Assembly: GCA_020746835.1 (NCBI GenBank)
Contig: JAGPNK010000026.1
Span: forward strand, 124,001-188,000
Length of the DNA: 64,000 bases
Direction of reading: 5' to 3'
Origin: Stachybotrys elegans
Lineage: Eukaryota > Ascomycota > Sordariomycetes > Hypocreales > Stachybotryaceae
Each line of letters opens with the position of its first letter. Position 1 is the stretch's first letter. This document shows, one piece after another, positions 10,267 to 22,426 of the stretch. Under the pieces are notes generated by a model. That model saw only the letters and a program-made list of their open reading frames with translations, did no database searches and had not been told where the DNA came from. The translations under genes were made by a program, and so were the position numbers.

Positions 10267-12964
10267 ATGCTTCCTCAACTACCAACCCTCTCCAACCTCA
10301 TGTCTCTTCGAATCAGAGATTTGACAGCGGCTCCAGCCCCGGAGCCGGGCTGGGATGCCAGCACCGACGCCTCCCACGAGATGTTCGAGGTGGCTACGGC
10401 AACCACGACAACAACCACAACCACAACCTCTACAGAGAAACGCCAGACCAGGCAACACTCGCTGCCGCGGACACAGCATCTACACGTCGAGCCCGACATC
10501 AGCTCTGCTTCCTCGGCTTCGTCTGATCCTCCAGCTCCCAAGCAACTTCGATTCGAACCCCCCCAGCTCCGCATCAGGCCGACCCAATACGATGCCGCCG
10601 CTCGAAACCACCCAGACCCTTTTACTCCTCGAGGACACTACGCCTCCGAGTCGGATGACGAGTCGCTATGGAGCTCCTCCAACCTCTCGACAAGCACACA
10701 AGCTACCAGCGTCGTCTCTGATGACGAGGGTGCAAAGCCAAGCATGCAACGTGCACGGCGGCAGAGCGTCACTGCAGGGCCACTGGTACGGCAATCAGAC
10801 CGTAACGACGGGTTGTCTCAGGGCCAAGGACGCACCGTCGTCATCCGCATAGAACCAAAGCCCCAACAAGCTCTTACAGCTCCTATAATCAACCAAGCCC
10901 CCCGGCTCCCACAACCACCAGACTTGCCTCAAGAGGGTGATTCTGCCTATGCTATGGCCCTCCAGCCACGGAGGCGGCCTTCCGTCAGCCAACCGCCCAT
11001 CGTCCACAACCCTAGGGGTGTGCTGAAGAATCCTGAGAGGGCTTCGTCCGAGTCACGCGACCGCGAAGCTGCTCGCCAGAAGCTGATCGTTCTGAAGCAA
11101 GATAGAGAGGACCTCAGGGCTGAGAAGACGGCGCTCCAGCAACGCAACGATCAGCTGGCGCTGGACCTCGATACCCAGGGCCGGCAACTGCTTGAGACAA
11201 AAAGCCAAGCCGAGCAGCACAGGAAAGCTCTCATCAAGCTCGAGAAAGACCGCGACTCGAGAGTTGAAAAGATTGAGAAGCAGCATGAGGCAGAGCTTGT
11301 CGCCCTCCAAAAGGAGCACGACAAGAAGTACGGCAAGCTCCAAGATCTCCACGACAAGGAGTACGGGAAGCTGCAGAAGCTGCTCGAGAAGGAATCCGAG
11401 AAGCAGCAGAAAGTGCACGACAAGGAGTACGAGAAGCTCCAGGAGGCGCACACCCTGGCTCAAGACAAGCTCCAGAAGCAGCACGAGCAGATTCAAGACA
11501 AGACCAAGAAGCAGTATGCCCAGCTCCACGAAAAGACGCAGCAGGATCACGAGGCTGCCATCAAGCAGCTCAAGGACGAGTGCGACCGTCTTGCCGACGT
11601 CAAGATTGGCTCAGATGCCAAGCTGAAGGAGATGGAAGAGCACATTAGCCGTTTCCGAGAACTCAACGAGGTCCTCGAGAAGAAGTGCGCCGACCTCGAG
11701 AAGGAGAGCGAGGGACACATCGATTTCAAGTCACGCTACGAAGCCAAGACTATCAACCTCGAGCGGGAGCTGGGTGACATCAAGGCCATCCGAGAGGCGC
11801 AGGACATTGCCTACGCCGCCCAGGTAGCCACCATGGAAATGACCATGGAGACGGCACGCACGCGCATCAAGAGCCTAGAGGACGATCTCGTCGTCAACGC
11901 GACCCGCATCGGGGAGCTGACGGCCGAGCGTGACGCCTTCAAGAACGAAATCACCAGCTTGAAGTCCGACAAGGAGTCCTTGGAGGACAAGCTCAGGGCC
12001 CTGGAAACCACCTCGGAGCAAGACAAGAAGGAGCTCGGCAGCAAGGACGAGCGCATCGCCGAGCTCAACACGGAGAAGGCGGAGCTCAACACGGAGAAGG
12101 CGGAGCTCAACACGGAGAAGGCGGAGCTTTCCGGCCGCATTGACGCCCTTCAGAAGGACAAGGAGGAGATTACCGGCCGCATCGACGCCCTGCAGAAGGA
12201 CAAGGAAGCATCAGAGGAGCAGATCAAGACGCTCGAGACGAAGCGCAAGCGCCTCAAGAAGAAGGCAGACACTGCCGAGAAGGCAACCAAAGAGCTGCGC
12301 ACCAAGATGCAAGACCTCCTCAAAGACCAAGGCGAGACGTCTTCTCAGATCCTCCGGCTGACGGCAGAATGCGACGGGCTGCGTGACGAGAATGAATCGC
12401 TGCGCGCTTCGTCCGACTCAGGAAGCACCATCAGTGACCTGTCCTCCACCACCTCCAGCAGCACCAAGAAAACCAGACCTCCAGCGGCCGCAGAGGCAGC
12501 GCCGGCACCCGCCGAGGCCCCGGCCGCCGAGGCTGCACCCCCTGCCCCCGCAGCGGCGCCGGATGTGGCCGACGTCACCAGCAAGCTCGCGGCGGCCGAG
12601 GCGGAGGTGGTCGAGCTGCGCGTGACCAACGGCAGCCTGCTGGCCCAGCTAGAGGACGTGACGAAGCAGCTCGAGGCGGAGCAGGCGGCGCACGGAGCGG
12701 CGACGAACCGCGCCATCTCCCTGCAGGCGCAGCTCGACGTCCTGACTGCGCAGCTCAACTCGGCCAACGCGTCGCGCGGCAGAAGCACGACCAAGCGCAA
12801 GGTGAAGCGGCCCGAGGAGCTGGTCGTTGTGCGCTGTCCCCGCGACAGCTCTCGTGGAATGTACGTATATCTCATGATTGTTCAAGACAAGACGAATGCT
12901 AACTGCTCGCAGCTCGGTTGTTCGGCGACGAAACATGCATCTTGTGCGATCATTGTCAAAATAA
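10267..12964 (+). CDS. Long coiled-coil protein, function unknown
   Basis: Two exons (10267-12860, 12913-12964; intron GTACGT..CAG) give 881 residues. An upstream in-frame ATG at 10237 would add ten. Residues about 1-270 are low-complexity and probably disordered: a poly-Thr run, many Ser/Pro, and the stretch LSTSTQATSVVSDDEG. From about residue 270 to 740 the protein is heptad-rich Glu/Lys/Gln/Leu coiled coil, including a degenerate KEYGKLQ repeat, three exact copies of AELNTEK, and two RIDALQKDKE units. An Ala/Pro-rich hinge follows, then a second short coiled coil and a basic end (KRKVKRPEE; the spliced tail ends RNMHLVRSLSK). Without splicing the frame would run on to 13152 through non-coding-looking sequence. 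It looks like a structural or scaffold protein; no family identified. Confidence 0.75.
12061..12123 (+). repeat. Three tandem 21-bp units in coiled-coil coding sequence
   Basis: Three perfect 21-bp copies (12061, 12082, 12103), each coding seven residues (ELNTEKA), so each indel keeps both frame and heptad. A second, imperfect duplication encoding RIDALQKDKE follows. Copy number probably varies between strains. Confidence 0.9.
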
Positions 12965-13846
12965 GCGTTGGGGGGGATCGGCCAACTACACGTCACTCAT
13001 TATTATTATTTCTTCTCCTTTGTCATATCTATTTACCATTTCTTAACTGTCATTTCTCTCATCTGTATTTCACATGTATTGGGGAGTTTTGTTTACAAGA
13101 GGTCACGACACGAACAGGATTAATGAACGAAGGAGGCCGAGAGGCAGGATAGAGCACCATGTGCAACAACGGGTACTTGAGGAATAAAAGGGATTTTTCA
13201 CACTCTGAACAAAAGAGAGGAACAAGAAGAAAACTCTGGTGTCATGCCATGCCGGATCAAGCGTAGAGACATGACTGAATCGATCTGGCCCAAACTTGCT
13301 AGTCCTTCATGGCGCTACACCACGCCGGTGACTGCTTGCTGGGGCGATGCTTCGTGGTTCTGGCACACACGTGGCTTGCATGCTCGCCTTGCCCTGCCCT
13401 GCCTAGAGGCAGCGAGTGGCACGATGCTCACGCTTGGAAGACTGCTGGAACTACCTACGGTGTAATCTCCGTGGATAAATGGTAATCCGGCTGCCCAGCC
13501 CTGCCGTCGGGTGCATCGACGCTATCAGCAGCCGGAGATCTGCGCCTGATCGACACATGCAGCGCCGACGCCGGCCGAACCTTGACGAGGTTGGATGGAC
13601 TGCCAGAGGGATCCTTTTCGCTCATAATAAACCCATGATGAAAAGCCCATGCTAAGAAGCCTAGCGCCACGACTCTGCAAAGTTTAATATACAAGTGCCA
13701 GATGCCAGATGCCATAGGCCTTTGGTCGGCCGGCTCTCGATCCTCCTGCACCCGACATCCTGGCCATCAGACATCGATACTGGCCGTAGCCATCCAAGCG
13801 AGGTGTCTTGTCGTCTGGAAACGCGGCACCATGAAGTGACCTTGTC
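12965..13846. other. Intergenic, no supported gene
   Basis: About 880 bp between the coiled-coil gene and the receptor gene. It begins with an AT-rich 3' region (TTATTATTATTTC near 13000). I see no gene. Confidence 0.4.
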
Positions 13847-15617
13847 ATGAGCACAACTTCAGCACAGCCCGCAGGCACGGATGCAGCATTTCCCCCGCCG
13901 CCTGGGGTGATTCCCGACCTGCAGAACCCGGCGACCCATCTCCGTGTCGTCAACATTGTTGGCATGGCCACATGCGTCGGGTTCCTGGCCTCCTTCTACT
14001 TTCTGCGATGCTACGCCAGGTGGAAGCTCTCGCTACCGACGAGACAAGAGGATTGTACGTTATAGATGGACACACGAGCAACTCGTGTATAGCATGGCTG
14101 ACCGGTAACAGTGGCGCTGCACGCGGCATGGGTACGGCATCTCCGTTGACGAAGCGAGCGCAGGGTTAACGCAAGCAGGTCTTGACGGTCTTCTACATCA
14201 GCACGTGCTTCATGAGTAGGGTTCGCTTGGCCTTGAGGAGACGGCAGCTTGCTAACACGCCACCAGTGGCTAGATATGGTGAGGGCTACCATGCCTGGGA
14301 ACTGACAGTGCAGGAGTACAGAAGCCTACTCAAGGTTAGCTTGGACACGTCGAATGGTGATGGGAGGGGGACAGGGATAACATGTCGCAGTGGTTATACA
14401 TCAGCTCCATCATCTGGATACCAACCGCCTTCTTCGCCAAAGCCTCGCTGCTCCTGCTCATGGCAAGGGTCTTTGCCGTGTACGAGCGGGCATCCAAGGG
14501 GATCATCTACTACACCTGGTTCATCTTCGTCGCCTACCTGCCGGTCCAGTTTGTCAAGATCTTCATCTGCACGCCCATCAAGCACTACTGGAACTCGTCG
14601 ATACCCGGGACCTGTCTCGACCAGCCCAAGATCTTCCTCACCGACACGGCCATGGCCATCATCACCGACTTTGTCATCCTCGTCCTGCCGGTCTTCTTCA
14701 TCTGGAGGCTCCGGATGAGCCTCAGGAAGAAGCTGAAGATTGCTGCCATGCTCGGCGCGGGTGGAGCGGCCGTCGCCGTCGCCTGCTATCGCGAATACTG
14801 CATCTACGTCTTCCAGTGGTCGACGGATGTCTCTGGCGACTTTGTGCGGATGAATCTCTGCGGGTACGCACGCCTCTATGCCAGGATAAAGTGTGAGAAG
14901 CTCTAACGTGACAACAGGTCCATCGAAATCACCATCGGCGTCGTGTGTGCTTGTCTCCCGCCCATCAATCTCCTCATGGAGCGGAGAAACAAGGACCGAA
15001 ACAAAATCCCAAGCCCGCTCCGCTCACGCGTGTGGCCATCAAGCGGCAGCCCGGGAAGGCGAGGCAAGGGCAGCTCTAAGGAAATGACGGCCTACTGGCA
15101 CTCTTGGGTATCGAGAGTCACGCGGACGGGCAGCCAGACGACCAGGACCAGGAGAGAGTCGGACGGGATAGACGTCGACGTCGACGTCGAGGTGGCGACT
15201 TCGGGGGCGCTGCGGACCGAGGCAGGGGATGGCCAGGGCCCGAGAGAGATGGACGAGGTCGATGCACATATGCATGACATGGGAATCAACATGCAGGAGC
15301 TGCTTCGGCACAAGTCGTCAGACGGGCGGAGGGAAGGGTGGCTCGCCGACGAGGGCAGGCGACCTGAGCTCGTGGTGCAGACAGACGTTGTCAATGCGTC
15401 GATGCCAGGGAGAGCAGCTGTGACTCTGGAGCAGCTCAGGCGGGATCCACGCGAGATCCTCACCCCGGACAGGATATGGGACGGCCAATCGCTCAACCTT
15501 GGCGCTGACGGTTCTGGGTCGAGCTCCATATCACCGTCTTCTATATCCTCCATCCCGCTTGATACGTCGCACCATATTGCAGCAAACCAAGATGCTAGCA
15601 GGGGCGGTGCCCAATAG
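13847..15617 (+). CDS. Fungal rhodopsin-fold 7TM protein (Pth11-like receptor family)
   Basis: Six exons (13847-14054, 14112-14131, 14179-14215, 14267-14334, 14391-14863, 14918-15617) give 501 residues, all joins in frame. The membrane core spans about residues 30-290: VVNIVGMATCVGFLASFYF, LTVFYISTCFM, LYISSIIWIPTAFFAKASLL, YYTWFIFVAYLPVQFVKIFI, FLTDTAMAIITDFVILVLPV, AAMLGAGGAAVAVACY and SIEITIGVVCACLPPINLL. The CTPIKHYWN loop, TDFVILVLPVFFIW and the final EITIGVVCACLP motif are typical of the large mould family that includes Pth11-type receptors. A long hydrophilic cytosolic tail of about 210 residues follows, rich in Arg/Asp/Ser. Very short exons of 20 and 37 nt make automated models error-prone. 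Ligand unknown. Confidence 0.85.
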
Positions 15618-15644
15618 CCAGCAATCCCAACAAGCCTAACAATC

Positions 15645-15676
15645 CATCCAAGCATCGGAGCATCCAAGCATCGGAG
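15645..15676 (+). repeat. Tandem duplication of a 16-bp unit
   Basis: Two exact, adjacent copies of CATCCAAGCATCGGAG just downstream of the receptor gene stop codon. Confidence 0.9.
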
Positions 15677-15790
15677 CACATGGCGCCACAGCGTCGAAGC
15701 AGAGCCAGCGCCCGTTGAAGGCGTGGCGATCATCTATGTAGATAACAGTTCGTCGTCCAAGCGGCCCCTGCGGAGGCTATCGATCTCTGC

Positions 15791-15821
15791 AAGCGAGCAG
15801 ACAAGCGAGCAGACAAGCGAG
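15791..15821 (+). repeat. 12-bp tandem repeat, about 2.6 copies
   Basis: Units AAGCGAGCAGAC at 15791 and 15803 with a partial third copy. Non-coding. Confidence 0.85.
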
Positions 15822-17143
15822 GTGCTTCGATTCGACGCCAGCGACGGCGACGAAACCCGAAACCCATCCGGGCGGCCGTTTCCAGAAGCATGCCATGGCG
15901 CAAGAGGAATTCCGGGCGTGCCACGTTATGCGCAAGAGGCTGATACGCGACCCTTGCCAAGTCGAGCTGACGAACGGGGTCGAGTCATGCAATCAATCGC
16001 ATCGTATCGCCGAGATGCATACTCCGCACAAGGCATTTCCTTCTCCTTTTTCTCAGGTCGCCAGACCATTGTTTGCAGTTCATTATGAGGGATCGGCTAT
16101 ATGTTGTTCGACCGGCGACGAGCAATGTTTGGTTGCAGGTTCGCACCGTTCCCCGAGAGAGGCAACGTCTGGGCAGAAACCCAACATTCGTATCCCCCCC
16201 CGTCCACGACCCAGACCACACACAGACCCGGCTACTGCGCTGCCAAGAGGCCACCCACACCCTGTGGAGGGCTGATGATTGGCTCGTGCGGAATCTTCGC
16301 CGGAGACGAGGCGGAGAATTCCATGACACTAACACCAGCTATCAGAAAGACTAGTCTCTCCCAAGCTGACATGGCGAGCCATTGGCCGGCCGGGTTGGTC
16401 GTCCAACTGTCCGCCAGTCAAGCGCTGTGATATGGCGCGCCGTTCCAACGCTTGTCATGTCAAAGTGGCCTGCCGTCCATCCTCCAAGGCCATCTGTCAG
16501 TGCCGGTCTTTTCGGCAGCATCCCCGTCGTCTCCCTCCCCTTCCTTGGGATCTGATCGACAAACAGGGACAAGCCCCCTTTGCTTCACCGATGCGGCCAT
16601 GCATGTGCTGTGGCGCGCCGTCCTTGGCCAAATCAGGTACGTAGATCCGTACCATGGGCCTGCCATGTGGTATGCCTCCGGTACGGAACGCCTCCTACTA
16701 CCTGTCTGGGTGCCTTCTCCGTCATCACCGTCATTCAGCTTCCTCTTCTCCACCCCGCGTACACGACACTCAGGGGGAAAAGAGCTGACCTGGGTCGCCC
16801 ACACACTTGGGACCCGGCATGGGCATGGATCAGTCGACATGCCCCGGGACCGACGTGATGGGCCCCCACCACCCTTTCCCCTTTCCCAGGCCCATTGGCC
16901 GTTGGCGACCTAGTGGGAGATGGGTGTGGATGTGGTTGTGGATGTGCATGTGGTTGTCATAACTAAACCAATGTACCCAGAGGCAAAGATTTCTTAAATT
17001 CTTTTGACCTTCTCTCCTCATTCCGTTTTCGTCCACCTTGCCTTGCTCTCCGCGCACTAGACGGGTGTGTGTGTCTGTCTGCTGCCTGTCCGTCCGTTCC
17101 GTCTGTCTTACCGCGCAGAGAGCCAGCTCTTCACACCCTCACC

Positions 17144-18597
17144 ATGTCCGCCTTCGCCACAGAGTCATGGACCTGGTACGGCATCACCTGGGTCGTGGTG
17201 CTTGCTCGCATGTACGTCTTCAATTCAATTCAAGCAGTTGACCACTGGGCGTGCCTCTAACTCTCTCTCTCTCTCAGGACCTCCCGCATTCTGCTGCAAG
17301 GGTCCATCTTTAAGCTCCAGGCAGATGATGCCCTGATGATGCTGGCCATGGTTAGTCGCTCACAGCCATATCCATCCTGGCCTTGGTTAACTGGCTAGGT
17401 CTGCGACACCGTCTTGATGGTCTCGATCAACATCGTCGCCACGACGAGCAGCAATCTCATTGATCCCAACGACCATGCCGAGCTCACGCCTGAAAATATC
17501 AAGACGCGTGAATTCGGTTCCAAGATGGTGCTTGTCACGGAGCAGATGCAAATCATCACCATCTGGACCGTCAAGGCCTGTCTCCTGCTCATGTACAACC
17601 GATTGACGTATGCACGCCCACCAAACACTCCAGAGCCGTTCTAACCAACTATTATAGCATGAGTTTGCGGCAGAACCTTGCCGTCAAGATCGTGGCAGGA
17701 TACACCGTCGTCAGCCTGGTCGTCATGGAGATTCTGTACCTGGGTGTATGGTGCAGGCCTTTCGAGCAATACTGGGCCGTACCCCCCGACAATGGTAACA
17801 ACACCAAGCCTTGCATCACGACTCGAGCTAATCTCACTTATTCACAGTGCAATGCTCGGCTGCGACGAACCATCTCATCACAAACACCGTATTCAACATC
17901 TCATCCGACATTCTCATCATTCTCATCCCCATGCCCATCTTCCTCCAATCCCGCATCGATCTGAAGAAGAAGTTTATTCTATGCTCGGTTTTCGCCCTCG
18001 GAGGCTTCACGGTGAGTGGAATATTCGTCTCCAGTCAGTCGAACCATGCTGATGTATTAGATCCTGTGCGCCATCTTAAACAAGTACTACAGCTTCACTA
18101 TGCCCTTCGGCTCCGAATGGACAGCGTGGTACGTTCGGGAATCGTCAACGGCCCTCATCACGGCCAACCTACCAATGACGTGGACACTGTTCCGCCGCAT
18201 GTTCAACCTTCGCTCCTTTGCCGGATCATCCAACGATCGCTACGGTACCCGGACAACGTCACGTTTCCAGTCCCTCGGCCGTAGCAAGAACAACCGCTCC
18301 GCAGCACAGTCGGCTATGCGGTCGACTCACCGACCCGACGGAAAGGAGGTGGACCCGGCTGACAGCCAAGAGGAGATCAACCGCCAGTACGGAATTCCAC
18401 TCCGCATCTACCAGAAGAACGAGGTCGAGGTTCGATCGTCTCCTGCGAACAACGATGATGGCCGATCTTCATCTTCCCTTTCCATTCACGAGGGTGTTGT
18501 GACGACTGTGGTTGGAGGATCCCGGGCCAAGGATTCCAATGCAGAGACGTCGTCGGAACGCAGCACAGCCGGCATTGTACGAGTAACATCATTTTAA
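17144..18597 (+). CDS. Fungal rhodopsin-fold 7TM protein
   Basis: Six exons (17144-17211, 17278-17350, 17399-17607, 17658-17794, 17848-18011, 18061-18597) encode 395 residues. Hydrophobic segments include TWYGITWVVVLARM, ADDALMMLAMVCDTVLMV, QIITIWTVKACLLLMYNRL, IVAGYTVVSLVVMEILYLGV, ISSDILIILIPMPIFL and FILCSVFALGGFT. The pattern CRPFEQYW followed by a Cys-containing loop (VQCSAATNHLI) and SDILIILIPMP is typical of the fungal rhodopsin-fold family. The last membrane segment contains WYVRESSTALITANLP, and the conserved following stretch TWTLFRRMFNLRSF leads into a Ser/Arg-rich cytosolic tail of about 130 residues. A CT microsatellite lies in intron 1 just before its acceptor. Second such receptor within 5 kb but only distantly similar to its neighbour. 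Confidence 0.88.
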
Positions 18598-19929
18598 CGA
18601 TAGAATAATATAGACGCAGCGAATTTTGATGCCAACATGTTGCCTGCCTTGCGTTTGTAGCTGTGCCCAAGTGAGACGGGCCCGGGAAACCGGAGCGAAG
18701 AAGCTTCACGTCACAAACGGAGTAACTGCTCAACTCCGTTAGCGATCGACGGCTTCTGCGCGATATGATGATCCCCCCACATGAAGGGCCGGCAAATGGC
18801 CGTGACATGGAAGTGGGTAAACAGCACGTCAGCTATGTCGATGTCGTTGGTGGCCCCATCTTGCAACGCCATTATGTTTTCAAAGGACTATCCAGGTCCC
18901 ATGTCAACATCCACGTGGTAGCCACGATCATGTTCGAGTCACGTAGAGCCTCGGAGCACGACCCCGAGGGGACTACTGGCCGATAGCCCACGGGACCTGC
19001 GCCTCCTATCTTGGATACTGTGTAGAGTGGCTGATACGCTGCCGGAAGCCGGCTTAGTACTGAGAGGCCAGGCTAATAACCGGCCGAGCGTTAAACTAGA
19101 GCCGATGCTACGGAGTGGTCCGCCCACACGACATGAGGTGACGGGGAGATTACGGAACGGCCGGAAACCGATTGTTGTGGAGAACCGGAGCCCTCTCCTA
19201 GGTATGTGAGTGGCTTGCTAAACGCTGCATTTCCTTTCACGATCAAGAGTGGCAAGGGCATTGGCCGAGCCAGAGTAGTGATGATGACAGAAATGCACCA
19301 ATTTCCCCCATAGAACAATCGTGGAAGATGTAACTGGACATAAGCATATGGGAAGAGCAGGCCTCGTCAGTGATATCCGATGAATATAGTGAAATAAGGA
19401 CATGGAACTATATCAACTGAAACTCCTCATCTCTCAATCCCTATTTCTCCATTTCACAGGTAGCATTCATGGATTGATTGTGAACCGGTCTACTGATACA
19501 GCGGCGGGATTGACATTTGTCGGCGAAGTGTTGTCCTGAACTTTGTCCGATCAGCTCCCATTCGGATATCAACAGGCAGAGCAAGCATAGGGTTGACAGG
19601 GAAAATGGTAGCTTCACACATCACTTTCTGAATTCATGAGCCTTGCCTGTCTGCGATATTAAAGGCGAATGCAACGCCGACATCAGAGATAAGCAATACG
19701 GAGAAGAGTAAATAGGCTTCATCTTAATGATATTTCTTTCATTTACAGACTGAGCAGTGCAAATAACCGAGGAAGCAATGACTCAGTCAGCTGTCCAGAA
19801 CAAGGGTCATAGCCTCCACCATCCACGTTGCATTCGGTTGCGGGGCATGACTCGAACTGAACCCCTCTTATATTTATCCAGTGCAACTTGACTCATCACA
19901 TTCGCTGGACTCTAATCTGACTGGTCGCC
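18598..19929. other. Intergenic, no supported gene
   Basis: About 1.3 kb, AT-rich towards 19700, no gene recognised. The final 60 bp contain a TATATTTAT element (about 19869-19877) that could serve the DJ-1/PfpI gene at 19930. Confidence 0.4.
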
Positions 19930-20622
19930 ATGGTCAAGACGTTCGCAATCGCCCTCTTCCCCGGCTTCCAGGCCTTGGACGTCTTCGGGCCTGTCGATAT
20001 TCTCAACCTCCTTGCAAGAACGACGGATTCTAGAGTGGCCGACTTGGAGATTTTCATCCTGGCAGCCAGCCTCGATCCCGTCTCAACGGCTGTCCAAGAC
20101 GGCGGATTTGGACAAAGTATTGTACCAACTCATACTTTCCAGAACGCACCGAGCAACATCGACGTCCTGTTGGTTCCAGGAGGTTTGGGCACACGAAATG
20201 ACGCGAATATCACGCCAGTCATTGAGTACTTGAGGACGGCGTATCCTACGCTCAAGTATCTCCTCACCGTCTGCACCGGCAGCGCCGTCGCTGCTCGAGC
20301 GGGTATACTCGATGGCAAGCGAGCTACGACAAACAAGCGAGCTTGGAAATGGGTAATGAGGTCTCAGCGTCTTCGAATCGGTGCTAACATAGCTTAGGCT
20401 ATTTCCAATGGTCCCAGCGTCGACTGGGTGTTGAAGGCACGATGGGTCACAGACGGTAACCTATGGACGTCGTCTGGTATATCGGCAGGCATAGATATGA
20501 TGTACTCGTTTGTTGGAGAGGTCTATGGAGAAGACATGGCAAAAGAACTGGCGATTCAATCAGAGTATATACGGAACCTCGATTCGACCGACGACCCATT
20601 CGCAGATCTGGTTGAGTTGTAG
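19930..20622 (+). CDS. DJ-1/PfpI family protein
   Basis: Two exons (19930-20352, 20398-20622) encode 215 residues of a class I amidotransferase-like fold. It starts KTFAIALFPGFQALDVFGP with the family's buried acidic position after the first strand. It has VLLVPGGLGTRND and the nucleophile elbow LLTVCTGSAVAARAGILDG (Cys near residue 115), then ATTNKRAW and GPSVDWVLKARWVTDGNLWT. This is the pattern of fungal PfpI proteins related to isonitrile hydratases and DJ-1-like glyoxalases/deglycases. The family's GISAGIDM segment is present. The exact substrate cannot be told from sequence. Cytosolic; no targeting signal. Full length for the family. Confidence 0.9.
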
Positions 20623-20935
20623 TTGATCCGAAACCGGCTTGTTGCGTGAATTATAGATTGAGCTGAGTAGAGTTGTCGTGGTAGACGATAGACATTCCAG
20701 TTTCAGCTAGGGACTTGAGCAGAAGACATACATAGATGAAGACAGCATTTCTGCACAACTACCACACTCTTCTTGACCTTCATCGTCATGAAACAGCCTC
20801 CTCTTTGCTCCCCCACAGATGGACGCTTATTAGTGGAGACAATGAGAACGGCTAGGGGCGGCTACCCTCGCAATGCTCGTGGCAAACGAGTCGCTTCCAA
20901 CATCAACATACGCCTCATCACGAGACAACTGCACC
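20623..20935. other. Intergenic (313 bp)
   Basis: Short spacer between the DJ-1/PfpI gene and the phosphatase gene on the same strand. No element recognised. Confidence 0.4.
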
Positions 20936-22178
20936 ATGGCCGAGATTACAGACCAAGATCTCGCCGACATCTACGCATTCGCGGTACAGCTCGGCAAGGA
21001 TGCCGGCAATCTGCTGATGCAGGCCATGCGGCAGCGCATCGACGGGACATTCACCACAAACCCCGCCTCGATTGACTTTGCAGAGAAGGAAAATTCAGTC
21101 GACATTGTGACCAAAACAGATAACGGCAAGTACCAGGTGGCTTTTCATCAATGGTGCACTTCCAAGACTGACCGAATCAGAGGTTGAGGCCTTCATCCAC
21201 GACGCAGTGTCCAAAAGATTTCCAAGCCATCAGTACGCACGCCGATATCGGCATCACGGCCAAACTGACCCGTCACAGGTTCATTGGTGAGGAAACGTAC
21301 AGTGCTGGAGCCTCTAGAGAGTATCTTGTCGATGGGAGGCCGACGTGGATCGTCGACCCTCTTGATGGAACAGTCAACTTCACTCACCTGTTTCCCATGT
21401 TCTGCGTGTCCATCGCCTTCGCAGTCAATGGAAAGCCAGTGATTGGAGTCATAAACGCCCCTTTTATGAACCAGCTATTCACGTCGTGCAAAGGCCGGGG
21501 AGCATGGCTGAATGAGACGCAGCCCCTTCCTCTCATACAAAACCCCGTGCCGCCCATGCCGGCCAATGCCCCCAGCGGGTGCACATTCTCCTGCGAGTGG
21601 GGAAAGGACCGTCGAGATAGACCAGATGGCAATCTCTCGCGCAAGGTTGAGTCCTTTGTGAACATGGCATGCGAGAGGGGGGGACGTGGTGGTAAGGGCG
21701 GCATGGTCCATGGGGTACGGAGTCTCGGAAGGTACATCGTTTCCTCCGTCTGTTATGGAGCTTAGTTGACAAGTCTCAGCGCAACTCTGGACCTTGCCTA
21801 TACGGCCATGGGGTCTTTCGACATCTGGTGGGAGGGTGGTTGCTGGGAATGGTGAGTTCTTCGGACTGTTAAATGACACCGCTAACTAGGCAGGGACGTT
21901 GCTGCTGGGTTTGCCTTGCTTGAAGAGGCCGGAGGCCTTGTTACGATTGCGAACCCTCCGGAGAACTATGAGACTTGCACTATCCCTGATGCCCACTTAG
22001 GCGGTCGATTATATCTCGCGATACGGTATGCTGCCCTCTCCCTCCACGTACAGCATCTAATATGCATAGTCCCGCGGGGCCAGGACCCGATGAAACGGGC
22101 CGTGAGGCCCAGGAAAGAACCATAAGAGAGGTGTGGAAACGAGTGCGTGATTTGGACTACACACGTCCTGGGGTCTAA
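20936..22178 (+). CDS. Inositol monophosphatase family phosphatase
   Basis: Six exons (20936-21125, 21181-21232, 21279-21731, 21780-21851, 21894-22025, 22070-22178) give 335 residues. It is a Mg2+-dependent, Li+-sensitive-type sugar/inositol phosphatase fold, the group that also holds the quinate-cluster protein QutG/Qa-x. Metal-site motifs are DIVTKTDN, the GEE of QFIGEETYS, WIVDPLDGTVNF (DPLDGT with paired Asp) and the C-terminal GGCWEWDVAAGFALLEEAGG (WDxAAG). Intron 1 begins with GCAAGT rather than GT; using it restores TDNEVEAFI exactly, so it is a GC-AG intron. The spliced C-terminus (ERTIREVWKRVRDLDY) looks complete. Substrate (inositol phosphate, quinate-linked or other) unresolved. 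Confidence 0.9.
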
Positions 22179-22426
22179 TATCAGTCCCGAATGGAACTCT
22201 GCTATGATACAAGTAGCTCAAGCCAATACACAAATATTATCAGAGGACAACACTAAGACTATTCAAAGGATCATACATTCATGACGCAAAAGGTTATAGC
22301 TCTATGCTTTCATGACATGATACATGTCGTGCGGCAACGTAGACGTCAAGTCATAGACAAAGATCAAAGGAGATATAAACTGGTGCATGCTCATGAGTCT
22401 ATTCGTCTTCAGTTCACCCAGGCTAG

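Larger units (their letters stand above)
15618..17143. other. Intergenic with short tandem repeats
   Basis: About 1.5 kb with no supported gene. It holds two short tandem repeats listed separately and a GT-rich run (TGTGGATG/TGTGGTTG) at about 16922-16957. The last 100 bp are a pyrimidine-rich leader before the ATG of the next receptor gene. Confidence 0.5.

Noticed and set aside
11053..11550. Leu-rich minus-strand frame resembling a membrane protein
   Set aside because: Antisense of the coiled-coil gene, where CTC/CTG runs mirror GAG/CAG codons.
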